NCBI RefSeq assembly: GCF_034190915.1
Contig: NW_026947500.1
Location: 18,412,501 to 18,476,500, forward strand
Source: Cavia porcellus
Taxonomy: Eukaryota; Chordata; Mammalia; Rodentia; Caviidae
Length of the DNA: 64,000 nucleotides
Direction of reading: 5' to 3'
Shown: positions 22,843 to 35,201 of the stretch, piece after piece
Position numbering within the stretch: position 1 is the stretch's first letter
Layout: the number at the start of each line of letters is the position of its first letter
Notes under the pieces: generated by a model
Told to the model about the DNA's origin: nothing
Seen by the model: the letters and a program-made list of their open reading frames with translations, nothing else
Database searches by the model: none
Translations under genes and position numbers: made by a program

Positions 22843-22990
22843 CCAGGCATGGTGGTGCATACCTATAATCCCTGCACTCAGGAGGCTGAGGCAAGAGGAT
22901 CCCTACACATTTGAGGCACAGTGAGTTCAAGGCCAGCCTGAACTGCACAGAGACCCTGTCTCAAAAAGACCAAAAAAAGAAAGAAAGAAA
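22843..22990 (+). mobile_element. B1-like SINE
   Basis: It starts ccaggcatggtggtgcatac directly after the ID target duplication and contains the words ctgcactcaggaggctgagg, gtgagttcaaggccagcctg and gagaccctgtctcaaaaaga. It ends in an A-rich AAAG tail. Confidence 0.9.
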
Positions 22991-23795
22991 AGTTGATCTA
23001 CAGATTCTGCACAATTCCTACCAAAATTTAAGGCATTGAAGAGAAATACAAGGCACCCACATGTCCCTGTTGGAAGATACTTCACACATCCAACTTCACT
23101 ACAAACATACGTCAGGACTCTACGGTCCTGGCACGGTAAGGGACACACAAAGTAACACAGTAGAATCGAGAGCCCAGAATGAATCCTTCCACCTTCCGTC
23201 AACTGCCTTGCACTGCAAGCGCTAAAACAATTCCAAAAGGGAAAGAAAAGTCTTCAATATGAAAAGCCTAGAAAACTTTTCAACAAGAAAAGTGCTGGAA
23301 AAAGTGGATATCCACAGGCGAAAAACTGAAGTTGGCCCCTCCCTCATATAGTATATAAAAATTAACTCAAAATGAGTCAAAACATTAAATATAAGAGAAA
23401 AAGCTAAATGAAGATGCTAAAACTATAAAACTCTTAGGACAAAGTGCATAAGTCTTTATGACCTTGGTTTTTTAATTGTATCAAAATTAAAATTTCTGTG
23501 CCTAAAGGACACTATGGAAAAGTAAATGACAACTCACAGAACGGGAGAAAGTACTCAGTAAGGGACAAGCACCCAGAATATTTAAGCAGCTCTTACAGCT
23601 CAACAACAAAGAGCATCGAAGGAAACTTCTGGAGCTGGGAAGGGGGCCCAGGGCTGACGGGATGGGAAGGAGGGGAGGAAAGGGAAAGGTAAGAGGGTTC
23701 AGCTGCACCGTGTATGAAAACCAGCTCCCCATAGTACGTGTATTCATTATGCATCAAAAATGCATCAATAAAGAATATTTTTTAAAAGAAAGAAT
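22991..23795 (+). mobile_element. LINE-1 fragment (3' part of ORF2 and 3' UTR)
   Basis: Decayed ORF2 C-terminal sequence is followed by a purine/G-rich 3' UTR-like stretch (about 23620-23690) and an end near aataaagaatattttttaaa at 23768-23790. Confidence 0.65.
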
Positions 23796-24674
23796 GTATT
23801 AAAGAATTGCACTAAAATAAAGTCAAACTTCCCTTTGGTTAAACTGTGACAAAATCTATTAGATCACAAATAACAAAATTGTGTGATTTTGCTTTCAATA
23901 AAAAAAAAGATCACCTCCCCAAGAAAAACTAATCTGAAAGGTTGCAGAATATAAGATCACTATACAAAAATCTAGCGTATGTCTATGTCCTAGCAATGAA
24001 CAATCTGAAAGTGAAATTAAAAAAACAATTTCATTCATAAAAGCACCAAAAAGAATAAAACATAAATTTAATCAAAGTATAAAACTTAGACTCTGAAAAC
24101 TACAAGTCATCGTTGGAAGATCCTAAATGATCTAAATAAGTGGGGAAACACCCCATGTTCATGGCCCAAGACTTAACATCGTTCAATGGTGAAGCTCCCA
24201 AAGAAACGTGCAGAGTAGAAGCAATCCCTTTCAGAATGCCAGCTGACTTCTTGGTAGAAATGATAGGCTGACCTTAAAATTCATCCAGACATGCAAGGGA
24301 CCCAGAATAACCAAAATAAACCGCCCCCCAAAAAAGCAAAGTTGAAAGACAGACTTTTTCATTTCAAAACTTCCTAAAAAACCACACTGATAAAGGCTGT
24401 GTAATTCCAGCAGAAAGACAGGCATACAACAGGGGGCTAGCACTGAATATGCAGAAAGAAACATGCGTATCTAGGGCCAGTGGGTTCCATGAAACGAAGA
24501 AGACACTTAACAGCAAAAGAATATTCTTCTCACGAATGATACTAGGACAAATGCATAGCTGCATGCAAAATAAATAAAAAGAGATCTTCATCTCATACTA
24601 CATCAAAATTTAATAAATGCATCAAAGAACAAGTTGTAAATAACACAACTACAGGCCTATTTAAAGAAAACACA

Positions 24675-24862
24675 GGGAGGCCAGGCGTGGGAGTGTACAC
24701 CTGTCACCCCAGAACTCTGGGAGGCTGAGGCAGGATAGAAAGTTCAAGTCCAGCCTGGAAAACCTAAAATAAAGTAAGATTCTTTCTGGAAAATTAAAAA
24801 AGGGTTGGGGATGCAGCTCAGTGCAAAGGCCCTGGGTTCAACCCCCCACTACCACAAAGAAA
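24675..24862 (+). mobile_element. B1-dID composite SINE
   Basis: A B1-like left part (gaggccaggcgtgggagtgt to cctggaaaacctaaaataaa) is joined to an ID-like right part (gttggggatgcagctcagtg to gggttcaaccccccactacc). This fused arrangement is known from non-murid rodents and supports the organism assignment. Confidence 0.8.
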
Positions 24863-24985
24863 GAGAAAGAGAGGGAGGGGAAGTGGGGAAGGTGGAGGAA
24901 AAGAAAAAGGAGGAGAGGAGAGAAGGGGAGGGGAGGGGAAGGGAGGACAGCAGAGGAGGGGAAGAGAGGAAAGAAAGAAAGAAAG
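24860..24985 (+). repeat. Purine-only GA-rich tract
   Basis: About 120 bp of nearly pure A/G (gagagggaggggaagtgggg and similar) directly after the SINE tail. It probably expanded from the tail. It is a homopurine stretch able in principle to form triplex DNA. Confidence 0.85.
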
Positions 24986-26139
24986 ACACCACAAACAGCA
25001 CCACCAACAAAAATAGATACATCAGACCACATCAAAATTACTTTTGTGTTTCAAAGAACGCTACCAAGAACGAAAATACAATCCACAAAATAAAAAACAG
25101 TATTTGCAAATCATATATACAATAAAGGACCTCTATCCTGAAGTATATAAAAAGCTTTTACAATTCCTTGATGAAAAGAAAACAGATTTATAACAGGGGA
25201 AAGATATTTCTCTAAGGAGATACACAGAGACACAGAGGCACATGGAAAGACACCAACACCCTCAGTCAGGACACAAACACCAGAGGCCGTGAGAAGTCAC
25301 TGCACACCCAGGAGGCGCGGGGTCAAGGGGCAGCCGCATTGCTGCAGGACTATGCAGCAGTTTGGCAGCCCTAGAAAACCACCTGCCAGGTCTCCAGACA
25401 ACTCGGTGTGGGGCTCCCATCCCACGCAGCCATTCTACGCCTCACAAATGAAAGCGTTCACGTGGAGATCTAGACCAGAATTACACATAGCCAAAAAAGT
25501 GGAAACAACCCAAATGCCCATCAGCAGAATAACAGAAATGCAAAGTACCCAGAATGTGGTCTAGTTGTGCTGTGGAATATTACTCAGCCATGAAAAGAAA
25601 TGAAGGACTAACGCATACTCCAGTGTGGATAAGCCCACACATGACGTTGAACAAAAGCCAGACATCTGTTCCACAGTCCTCTGTCTAGGAAATGCCATGA
25701 GAGAAGCCAGTCTGGAGATGAAACAGGAGCTGTGGCTGCTTAGGCGGGTGTGGGGCAGGAGATAGGGGTGCTAGATAACAGTGAAGCTCTATGCATCTGT
25801 GCACAAACCAGAAACTACCCAACTGCGCACTCTTCCCCGGATGGTACCAGGGCACGTGGATCGCAGCTCAGGGAAGGGGGCAAATGCTGGAAGTAGAAAG
25901 CACTTCATGCATAGAGGAGCTAGGGTAAAAGACCCTGATTCCTCATCAGAAATCACACAAGCCAGGTGGGCGAGGGAGAAACATTCCAAGTGCTAGAAGA
26001 GACCCGTCCAGCTCAAAATCCACTGTCCACTGCAACTGCCCTCCAAAGGGAAGGAGAGAGAGAGATGTGGTCAGAGAACCGGAGCGGGAGGTGAGCAGGG
26101 CTGGGCTCACGCAGGAACGCAGGAGAGCCCCTGCGGTCA

Positions 26140-26514
<375 letters not shown>

Positions 26515-26519
26515 CTAGC

Positions 26520-26526
26520 ACCTCTT

Positions 26527-26559
<33 letters not shown>

Positions 26560-26745
26560 ACAGAGAGAGACACACACACGGACACACACATGGACACAGA
26601 CACAGATATAGGGACACACACAGACACAGATAGACAGATACATACACACAGACACACAGACATATGGATACACACAGACACACAGACAGACAGAAAGACA
26701 CACATACACAGACACATATACACATGCACATAAACATAGGGGGGC
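26520..26745. repeat. CA/CACAGA compound microsatellite in intron 2
   Basis: A pure CA core at 26528-26554 is followed by variants such as cacagaga, gacacaca and catacaca. On the PHF2 strand it reads as GT-rich and begins about 180 nt upstream of the exon 3 acceptor. Confidence 0.95.
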
Positions 26746-27690
26746 ACTCCCCCCCACACCCCATCCCTCACTCTCTGGTCCTGGAGATAGGTCTCCCAGG
26801 ACCCCTCCTCTTTCAGGCACCAAGTCAGGCCAAAGGCACCTCCTGGAAGGTCCCCAGCCACCGGGACAGCCATCCTGTAGCTGGATGACATCTGCTGGTG
26901 CCCAATCAGCTCATCTCTCTGCTAGGACCTTCGCTGCTTAGCAGCCACCACTGCTGGCAACAGTCTTCTCCCCACCTCCCGTTCCCTACTGGTGACAACA
27001 CAGCCATGAAGATGACCTGGGTGTCCCCAAGTGGACCAGTACTGAACCTCAGGTCATCCTCTGAGCATCAGCATTTCACCCCAGCCCATCAGGGAACAAA
27101 GACCATCACCTTTGGATGGACAGTAAGTTCAGCCAGTTAGGTAACCTTGTACTGTGATGGGGCCGCCTCGTCCACAGCTGCTGCCACTGCAGTGCCTCCC
27201 TGCCCCTCTTAGGCTTTGGTCACATGGTGACCCTTGCCAAGCACCTGTTCAAGAGGCCTGGGCCAGTTAAACCTGGGGGACCCAAAATCAAAGGGACACA
27301 GCTGGACAGTGTAGGAAAGGGCCTGCAGTCCCAGGGCAGTGGCCATGGGCAGCCCCACTTGCTGAGACAAATGCAGACCACAGCCCAGGCGGGAAGCTGG
27401 GAGGTGGCCTTTGGGCCCCCAGAGAGCTCCCAGCAGTGGCCACAGGGGGGGGCTTCTGGTCACCAAGGTGCTTGCTGTCAATACAGCAGCCAGCTGGGGT
27501 GTCACAGACAGGTACTGGTCTCAGGGCAGACTCCTCACAGGTCTAAGGACACTCCAGCAAGAAGCGCTAGCACTGCACCTCTGAGGCTCAGGTTCCCCAA
27601 CAGTAGCAGCACGCGTCTGCGAGCCCCAGGACATACACAGCAGCTCTGCACACACACACACATGCAAGTACACAATGAATGGCATCTTTG
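26746..27690. other. PHF2 intron 2, unassigned part
   Basis: Unique-looking, GC-balanced sequence with a short (CA) run at 27649-27662. I recognise no element or gene. Confidence 0.5.
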
Positions 27691-27694
27691 TTCC

Positions 27695-27985
27695 CTGCCC
27701 TCCACACTCATCTCCTGAAATGCACAGTCTCCAAAGTGATGATGCTAAGAGGTGAGCTTTGGAAGAGAACCCATCATGCACATGGAGTCCTCAGATTAGA
27801 GGCCCCAGGGAGCTCCTCTGCCCCTGTATCAAGCAAGAAGAGGCCACCATGAACCACTGGACACCGAATGTGCCAGCACCTTGATCTGGAGCTCCCAACC
27901 TCCAGAAAGGTGAGAAATTAATTTACTATTATGTAAGAGACCAGTGTGTGGTACTTCACTGTAGCAGCCCAAATAGACAAATTCA
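27695..27985 (+). mobile_element. MaLR/MST-like LTR remnant in intron 2
   Basis: It resembles the second half of MaLR-family LTRs: caccttgatctggagctccc, aacctccagaaaggtgagaaatt and ttcactgtagcagcccaaat. The left edge is uncertain. Diverged. Confidence 0.6.
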
Positions 27986-28004
27986 CATGCACGCATAAAA
28001 ACAT

Positions 28005-29212
28005 ACAAGTGCACACATGCACGCACACACACACACACATATTGCATATCACTCCTGGAGGGCTGACTGTAGGAAATGGGAAAGGGGCTCCTGCACCTGG
28101 CCCTAGGTGACCGCCAGGCTTTTGCCCCCACTGGCCCAGGCAAAGGGCAGCATCTGGCCAAGGCAGGTGCACACCCTTCTCAGCAGGTACCACCAGGTCA
28201 GGGGTGTTTCTGGGAACTCCTGAGAATGCTAACAACAATCAAACTATGTGCTCCCCAATCTGCACAGCCTGCTTGGCCCTGCCCTCTGTGGTCACCCAAC
28301 TCAGTCATGCATATGAAAGCACCCAGACAATGACCACTCAGAACACTGAAGACTGCAGGGCCAGACGGCCCTGGCCTGGGGTCTCCAGCTTTTTCCGCCA
28401 ATGAACGTAGGACTTCTCAAGTGACACCCACGAGCACCTGTGGCAGCACCACAGAGCAGGATCAGCCCGGCACCCTCCCAAGTGCCCTCTGAGTGAGCAT
28501 ACAAGTCTCACCCCGCCCCCTCCTGGGGTCTCCTGGCCCCGGTCCCAGGCCTCACAGTGCAGCACAGATCCCAGAACACCAGGGTCCCCCTTCCCGCCTT
28601 TACTTTGCCTTCAAGCAGTCACAGAGTGACTGGCAGCTAGTGTTCCCTGTGTTCGCCCCAACTGCCGCATACCAAGCAGGAAGGTGACTCGGGAGCCCTG
28701 GAATGGCCCAAAGCAGATCCTTGGCCCACAAGTCACAGAAGAGCCACCAGCCCTCTCATCCACACCTACACACAGGCTTGGCAGCATTTACAGGGTGCTG
28801 ATGGCCGAGAAGCAAGGGACAAATCCAAAACATGAGGCCCCCATCACCATAATGGTGGAGGAAAGCTGGTTGGCAGGGCCAAGAGAATGCAGTGAGGTCC
28901 CCAGAGTGGAGACACCCCACCCCATCCAGTGCCAGCCTCACCAGGAGCAGACCAGCTCCTGAGACTCCCCTCCACCCAGCCTTGGTCTATAGAACAGGGG
29001 TGCTGCTGGGGTTTCCTCCTGTGCCTGTGCCCCCCCCCCAGCCCACTCTCCTGGCAGGACTCATCACACCTTGAAGAGGGGTGACACCAAGTGTCCATGG
29101 CTAGAGCTCACCCCTTCCTGACACTCTACCCATTCACAGCTCAGCCTGGCCAGGGCCCAGATGCAAGGTCTGTAATCAGCTGACCAGCCTAACCCAGGCA
29201 GGCCAGAGGCCA

Positions 29213-29251
<39 letters not shown>

Positions 29252-29914
29252 GTGTGGCTTTGGTCCAGTCCGGAGGCCACTTGCCTGCCAAATCCTTTCA
29301 GACCAGGCCTGAAGTCTGCTGCACCCTAGCTCAGCCTTGGGGTACAAAGCCCACTTGGAGGATCCTGCACAGATGAGCTGAGTCTGAGCCCAGCTGCACT
29401 GAGAGGGAAAACCAGAGGTGGGAGGGAGGGCGAGGCCAGGGACACACAATAAGCAGCACCCTAGAAAAGGCAGGGCCCCGGCAGATGCCCTCACAGGAGG
29501 CAAGTGGGATAAAGGAGGCAGAGCCCCCATAAATGGAGATCATCTGGAGATGACCTCATGGTGGGGCCAGCTGGGCAGGCCTGGACTAGGCTGAGCCCCC
29601 TGGACACTCCCTTCATCGCCGCTAACCTGCTCAGGACCAGGTCCACAGCCCGACTCAGGCCAACCCGGCCACAGCAGTGCTGTGTGCGCCCTGACTAGGC
29701 CTCAGGGGGTCTCTGCACTGCTGCCTTGGATGGCAGGAGCCAACCTGGGTGCTCAATGAGGCTGTAAGGAGATAAGCCTGGCTGGAGGGGTCCCCAGGCC
29801 ATGCCATCTGATGCTCCCCATGTCATCCCAGCCCCATCAGCCTTGGGCCAAGGCTCAGGCCCGGCGCAGACCCTGCGCTCTGGGCAGCGGACGCTGGCCG
29901 GCAGCGGCACTCAC
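28005..29914. other. PHF2 intron 2 next to exon 2; CA microsatellites
   Basis: Contains (CA)n runs at 28021-28040 and 29211-29250, the latter about 20 units with one interruption. The remaining sequence is unique-looking, and I see no gene. Confidence 0.6.
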
Positions 29915-30000
29915 GGGTGGACTTCCCATGGGTTCTCTCGCAGTTTGGGCAGTGGTAGATGTCGATGTCAGGTGCCTCCTCCTCCTCCACCCCAACGCAG
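29915..30000 (-). CDS. PHF2: PHF2 exon 2: second half of the PHD finger
   Basis: 86 nt (phase 2 in, one base out) encoding about residues 34-61. It supplies the last three zinc ligands of the PHD finger: Cys34 at the start, then the CPNC pair (Cys50, Cys53). The acidic run EEEE precedes APDIDIYHC. The acceptor is tttcag at 30001-30006 and the donor is gtgagt at 29914 and below. The first five zinc ligands would be in exon 1, which is not in the window. The exon ends on the first base of Leu62, completed by exon 3. The long sequence to its right is intron 1. Confidence 0.96.
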
Positions 30001-31012
30001 CTGAAACAGAAGGACACAAGACCGTTACTCACAGGTTCGGTCCCACTCCCACGCCTACCACCCACCAAGCCATGGCAGAGTCTCTGCTCACTGTCTGGGG
30101 ACAGAGGCCGGATGGAGCAGGGCTGGGCAGGGACTGTGGTCCTTGGGAGACAGAATGATGCTGGGGTCGGCAAGAGACTGCACGGCTGCCCTGCAGGACA
30201 GGATTTCTCATCCCAGCCCCTGACATGAAGTGGAAATGCCACCACCAGCTCGCCCAGAACATGCCACATGTCCAGCAGCCTGCCTCAGTGAGGGCCCCTT
30301 AACCCTGTCACCAGGGCCCAGAGAAAGCACAGGGGGTCTCAGAGCTGGGCCAGCCCCATCATTTCCCTGGCACATCCTGGGGCTGAGCCTGAGGTGCCTG
30401 GTGTGGGCCACACCATGGTCACCGGTCTGGCTGAGCTTCAGAGGGCTCAGGGTAAAGCCCAGGATCATGATGTCCTCCTTCCTTCTCCCTGGAGTCACTC
30501 CAGGGCCCTGCAAACATGCTTGGGCATACCTGTAGTGAGCTGCCTACTTAGCAGAAGTTGGCCTGGTCACAGGCCAGCAGCCACTTAGAGAATAAGACAA
30601 CAGTGAGTACATTTTGGTCTCGAAAACATCTACAGGTTTCCAGGCAGTCAAACCCAGTGAGACGGAGAAGTGTTGCCTTGTTCTGATGCCTTCTTCTGTT
30701 TTGGTTAAAAGTGACAGAAACACAGCCATCTGTACCACCCAATAAATGAAAACCCAGCTGGTAGAGGGCAGGGGCACAGGGACAGGCAGCGCCCACAAGA
30801 AAAAAAGCAGATTGGAACGGAATGAAAAACATTTCAACATTTCTTTCTAGTGAGCAAAGAAGTGTAAATAAAATTGACCAGGAAACTTTCAAACGGACAT
30901 TTTCCCCCAGGACAGCCCAGGAGAACAAGCTACTTGGAAGCCACAGACATGCACGGAACAGGTGGTGCTCTCTTACTTTGGACAAGCACAACAAAGCCAT
31001 TATATACCACCC
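30001..31012. other. PHF2 intron 1, exon-proximal part
   Basis: Unique-looking intron directly upstream of exon 2. No repeat is recognised before the SINE at 31013. Confidence 0.5.
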
Positions 31013-31115
31013 TCCCAGCTGGGCATGGTGCTGCATGCCTACGATCCCAGCGCTCTGGAGGCTGAGCCAGGAGAATCGTCAGTTTAAGCACTGCCCGGGC
31101 AACTCAGCAGTGCAG
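31013..31115 (+). mobile_element. Diverged B1-like SINE fragment
   Basis: Contains gctgggcatggtgctgcatg, cgatcccagcgctctggagg and ctgagccaggagaatcg. The right half is lost or diverged. Confidence 0.75.
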
Positions 31116-31439
31116 ATGCTGTGGACTCACAGCTGGCCACTGAGCTTGTAACTCCTGTCCTGTACCTGCCAAGGACACGGACACCATTCCCTAGCCCAGG
31201 TTTCTGGGAACTCAGTCACCTGGGCAGTGCCAGGAGAGGGCTACCAGGATCTCCGTGGACTAGAACCACAGGGCACACAGGGAAGAGGCTCAAGGCACTG
31301 GAGTCACCACCTGTACCTGTGCTCATCCAAGTCTGAGTCACTGGGAAGGGCCCTCTCCTGACTTCTGTCCTCCCACAGGCTTTCCTGATGGAGAAATGCA
31401 GCTCTGAGCTCCTCTCCTCCACTGCAGGAGGGCTCTCAA

Positions 31440-32570
31440 ATATACACAAAGAACCTACAAACAGCGGAGAGAATCTTACAATCCAAAAATTGCTGCTTCG
31501 ACAAGCCTTTAGGTAGAGTAACCAAGAAAAAAGAAAAAGGATTCAAATCACTAAAACCAGAACAAAGTAAAAACAGTATTTTGACCCTAGGAAAATAAAA
31601 AAGGACAATTATAGACCAACAAGTAAGACAACCTAGGCAAAATGGATTTGAATTTCTAGGAACACAAATTTCTAGGAACAAATTTCTAAGAAAGGATTTT
31701 CTATCAAGAAATATAAAAAAAATAGAAAATCTGAATAAATTAATACAAGTACATAGATTGAATCAGCCTTTTAAAAAACTCCCTAAAAGAAAATCCCACG
31801 ATAGGGCTGGGGAGTTAGTACAGTGGCATAAGTGCCTGCCTTGCAAGCACGTGGTCATGAATTCAACCCCTAACACCCCCCCCCAAAAAAAAAGAAAGAA
31901 AGAAAATCCCACGATCACCACTAGTGAAATCTATCAAACACTTAAGGAAGACTAACACTAACACAGAAGACTTCCTTGGCAAGAAAAGGGAACGTTTTCC
32001 ACCTCATTTTATGAGCTCAGCATTATTTACTCCAAAGTCAGATGAAGACACAAGAAAACTACAGACCAAAGTCTCATGAATGCTGCCACAAAATCCACAA
32101 CAAAATACCAGCCAACAAAACCTAGCAGCACACTGAAGGGACACTGCACCAGGAAGAAACAGAAGGATGGCTCCATGCTAGATAACCAATGTGAGCAAAG
32201 ACAGAAAAAAACAGGAAGCTGAACTTCATCAAAACAAACAACTTTCAAATGCTAGAGAACACTGTCAACAGAATAAAAAGGTAACTGGCAAAATGAGAAA
32301 ATACTTCCAATCATGTGTATGGTAAGAGCCTAGAATATATTAAGAACTCTTATAGCCCAGCAGTGAAAAAACAAATGATCCAGTCTTAAAATGGACAAAC
32401 GACTTCACACAAACATCTCTCCAAATAAGACACACACACCGCCAACAAAGATGCTTGATGCTCTTAGTTATAAGACAAAAATCAAAACCGCAAGACACCA
32501 CCTCCCACTCACTAAGATTACTCTAATTGTTTACAGGAAAATAACTGTTTGTAAGGAGGGAGAAAATTAA
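31440..32570 (+). mobile_element. Old LINE-1 ORF2 fragment
   Basis: A-rich plus-strand LINE-1-like sequence: attaatacaagtacatagat near 31740, the ORF2-like stretch at 31920-32110 and agagcctagaatatattaag near 32325. It is split by an ID SINE at 31803-31898. No open frame of note. Confidence 0.65.
31803..31898 (+). mobile_element. ID-type SINE
   Basis: The body gggctggggagttagtacag to gaattcaacccctaacaccc ends in a C-run then an A-rich tail. An exact duplication of aaagaaaatcccacgat lies at 31786-31802 and 31899-31915. Confidence 0.94.
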
Positions 32571-32699
32571 AATTGCTAGAATCTCCTCCCTGGAGAGCAT
32601 GTAAAACGGCGTGGTCACCATCATCTAGGACACCGTTACCTCTCCGTCACCATGTCATCTCCACCTCCACCACCCCTGCATCGCAAACCCCACCAGCCC

Positions 32700-32850
32700 T
32701 CACTTGCACTGAGCACCTTCTGGGAGGCAGGCACCAAGAACTCTCAGTGCACTTTTTGCAACAGGCAGCAAAGCTGAGGATTCCTGCTATTAGCCCTATT
32801 TGCTGAGTGGGGGATCGGAGTCACAAGAGGCTGAGGTACACACAGCCCCT
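32700..32850 (+). mobile_element. Probable MIR SINE remnant
   Basis: The order actgagcacctt, ctgctattagccctatttgc and gtcacaagaggctgaggtac follows the MIR consensus layout (threshold words, central core, lagging end). Highly diverged. Confidence 0.45.
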
Positions 32851-34408
32851 TCCTGGTTCGGGGAGACAGCCCTCCCATACCCTGGAGCGCTGCGCACGCA
32901 GATGAAGTGGGGGATGGACCTCCACTGTTTGCAATGAGCTCTCCCAGGACCCCATGGTGCCTCATGCTACATGGGGAGCCCTGCCACAGCTGCCACTGTC
33001 CTGAGGTCTGGGCACTGTGGCAGTATTTTGAAAATATAAAGTTGCCTCTATCTCAGCAGAGAATCTGAAGTACAGTCAGGCTGTTGAAGGAGTCCACCGT
33101 AAGAAACAAAACCACCTAAACCAGAATGTGAGGGCCTGCTGGGCTGCTCCCAGAGTGTAAAATGACCTGTTACACAAACAAACAGAAGTCAGACAGGAAA
33201 CCCAGAAAGAACACTGATGGATCCACGGCATGGTCCAAATCATTCGAACAAAGTTTAAAGTGCAATGTGTGAAAAATATCCATCATGAATGCAGCCACAC
33301 ATCAGTCTGCTTCCTCCATGGACTTTAGACTGCGGGGATCTACCCAGCGAGAAACAAAGACCACGGCACCATCAGAGCAGGGCTGCACAGCTACTGCACG
33401 TGAGGCAGTGCTCACTGTGGTGGCAGGGACAGACAGACAGTGGCCGGAAGGCCGGTGCCGCCTAGGGTGAGCTGCCCACAGTGCTGCCCACATCTCCATC
33501 TCTCTGCAGAAACCTGTGCCTTGGCCACTGCCTCAGCCACAGAAACGGGACCAGATGACGCGGAGGCCACCACCTGCTGCTGTCATGGTTGCCATGGTTA
33601 CAGTGTAAGTCACCCTAGCAGGACAGCCCACTGCTCCCTGCCTGTCCTGGAGCTGGGACTCCTCAGTCCGTGGAAAGCCCCCAGATTCCCCAGCACACAA
33701 CGTGTTTTCAACAGTCCAGGACACAGAGCAGGTGAAGGGGGTTTCCAATCGCAGCCTGAGTGTAAGAAGGGAACCATACCATCTGAAAGCCAAGACGGAG
33801 TCCAGGCTCCAGGCCAAGTCACAAGGGCAGAAGTGAATGTGCTGTTACAATTCACCTGCCCCTCAAAATCTGGCTCCACCGCTCTGGTTATGAGGGGGTC
33901 CTGGCGGCACCCCCACAGCTGCCCCTGGCTTGCCTCACAGCTCCCGGAAACCTCATCTCGGCTCCAGAGAGCACACAGCACAGCTCACTCCACAGACAAG
34001 AAGCTGAGGCTTGTAACCGCTTCAGGGCTGCAGCCGTGTGACAGGCAGCACCATCCATGCCGGAGGTCACCGTGTGCAGGAAGCCTCAGGCCGGGCCCCA
34101 TGTCCTCCACATCCTTCAGGTGGGCACCAGCTGCAGAAGGGGACACTCTGGCAGCCAGACAGGCCGCTGCCAAGCCCCATCCTTCCTGCCACCCACGCCC
34201 CCTTCAAGCCAAACTGGACAGCGCAGGTGAAGGCAGCAGCCTCGCCTCGGCTTCTCTGAGAAGGAAGAGGCTGCAGGCCCGTGGGTCTCTCTGCTTCTAC
34301 TCCTCCCAGCTTCAGAGAACTGAGGGCTTTGATGCCACCTGGCCCTGGAGAGTCACACAGGGCTGGCCCAGAAGCAGCCACGATGCCCACCACAGAGGCT
34401 GGCTGCTC
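32851..34408. other. PHF2 intron 1 between MIR remnant and ERV
   Basis: Unique-looking sequence, GC-rich from 33300. It contains an unusually long plus-strand open frame (33440-34429, 329 codons) with no recognised domain and no codon-like conservation that I can judge. A second MIR-like trace may lie near 33980-34030. Confidence 0.4.
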
Positions 34409-35201
34409 TGTTACACACAGCGAAGCTAGGCAGAAATATTAGAGGCAGTCAGACAGGGCCAGGCCCTCAGAACTCAATGCAGAGGATGAGAAAACATTAC
34501 ACCTGTGGCTGGAGACGCATTCCTTGAAAGCCAGATCTCAAGATAAAGATGAAATGACTACATCTCCATGCCCCCCGAGTGTTAAACACGGATGGATATT
34601 CTAAATGAGCATCAGGGACAGGCATGGTGATGCACGCCTGTAATCCCAACACTCGGGAGGCCGAAGCAGGAGGACTGCTGCATATTTGAGGCCAGACTGG
34701 GTTATAAAGTGAGTTCAAGGCCAGGTTGAACTGCATAGTAAAACCCTGTCTCAAAAAGACATCCAAAAAATACATAAATAGGCATCTGGGACTGGGCGGG
34801 TGACCAGGACCTTCCAACCCAGCCCTTCCAGGAAAGAAGGGCTTCCTTGTTCTCTCCATGCACACTTGCCACATGTCCTGCTTCCCCACTGGGTCAAAAT
34901 TACCTAAGTGACTCTACCTGTAATCCTGTGGTTGATCATAGCTGTCTCACCTCGTGATTTTGTACTCACCTCGTGTTTTGCTCCATAAAACTTCCTTCGA
35001 GCAGTGGGGTTATGAGCAACCCACTTCCAGGTCCTCTCCTGTCTCTCAGGCAGGAGCTCTCTCTCCCTCAACCAAATTTTCTACCTCCACTGTTCCTCAC
35101 AACTCATTGTTTGACTTTGGGGAGCCCAAACTCAGCGTATCGGACACCTACAGGTTGGTAGTGGTAATACTTCCCTTATATCCTTTGGCAGTCCTATATC
35201 A
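34409..35201 (+). repeat. 5' LTR of the ERV (with a SINE inside)
   Basis: It begins TGTTAC and matches 50436-51028 along its length. A B1-like SINE and its target duplication account for about 173 bp of the extra length. The LTR includes a CATAAAA word at about 34984, a plausible TATA-type box. The end is taken at the CA at 35200-35201, just before the primer-site-like sequence. Confidence 0.85.
34619..34775 (+). mobile_element. B1-like SINE inserted in the 5' LTR
   Basis: The SINE (caggcatggtgatgcacgcc to ctgtctcaaaaagacatcc plus A-rich tail) is flanked by imperfect duplications at 34603-34618 and 34776-34791. The 3' LTR keeps the uninterrupted site (ctaaataggcatcagggaat), which proves the insertion came after the provirus formed. 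Confidence 0.95.

Larger units (their letters stand above)
23796..25790 (+). mobile_element. Old LINE-1 fragment (ORF2 end and 3' UTR)
   Basis: It carries LINE-1-like words, including a typical old 3' portion at about 25490-25640 (aacaacccaaatgcccatca and gaatattactcagccatgaa). It is interrupted by a B1-dID SINE and a purine-rich tract. Its reading frames are thoroughly broken. Confidence 0.75.

Noticed and set aside
26515..26823. Cys/Val-rich minus-strand frames of about 100 codons
   Set aside because: They are translations of the GT/CA microsatellite and have no protein meaning.
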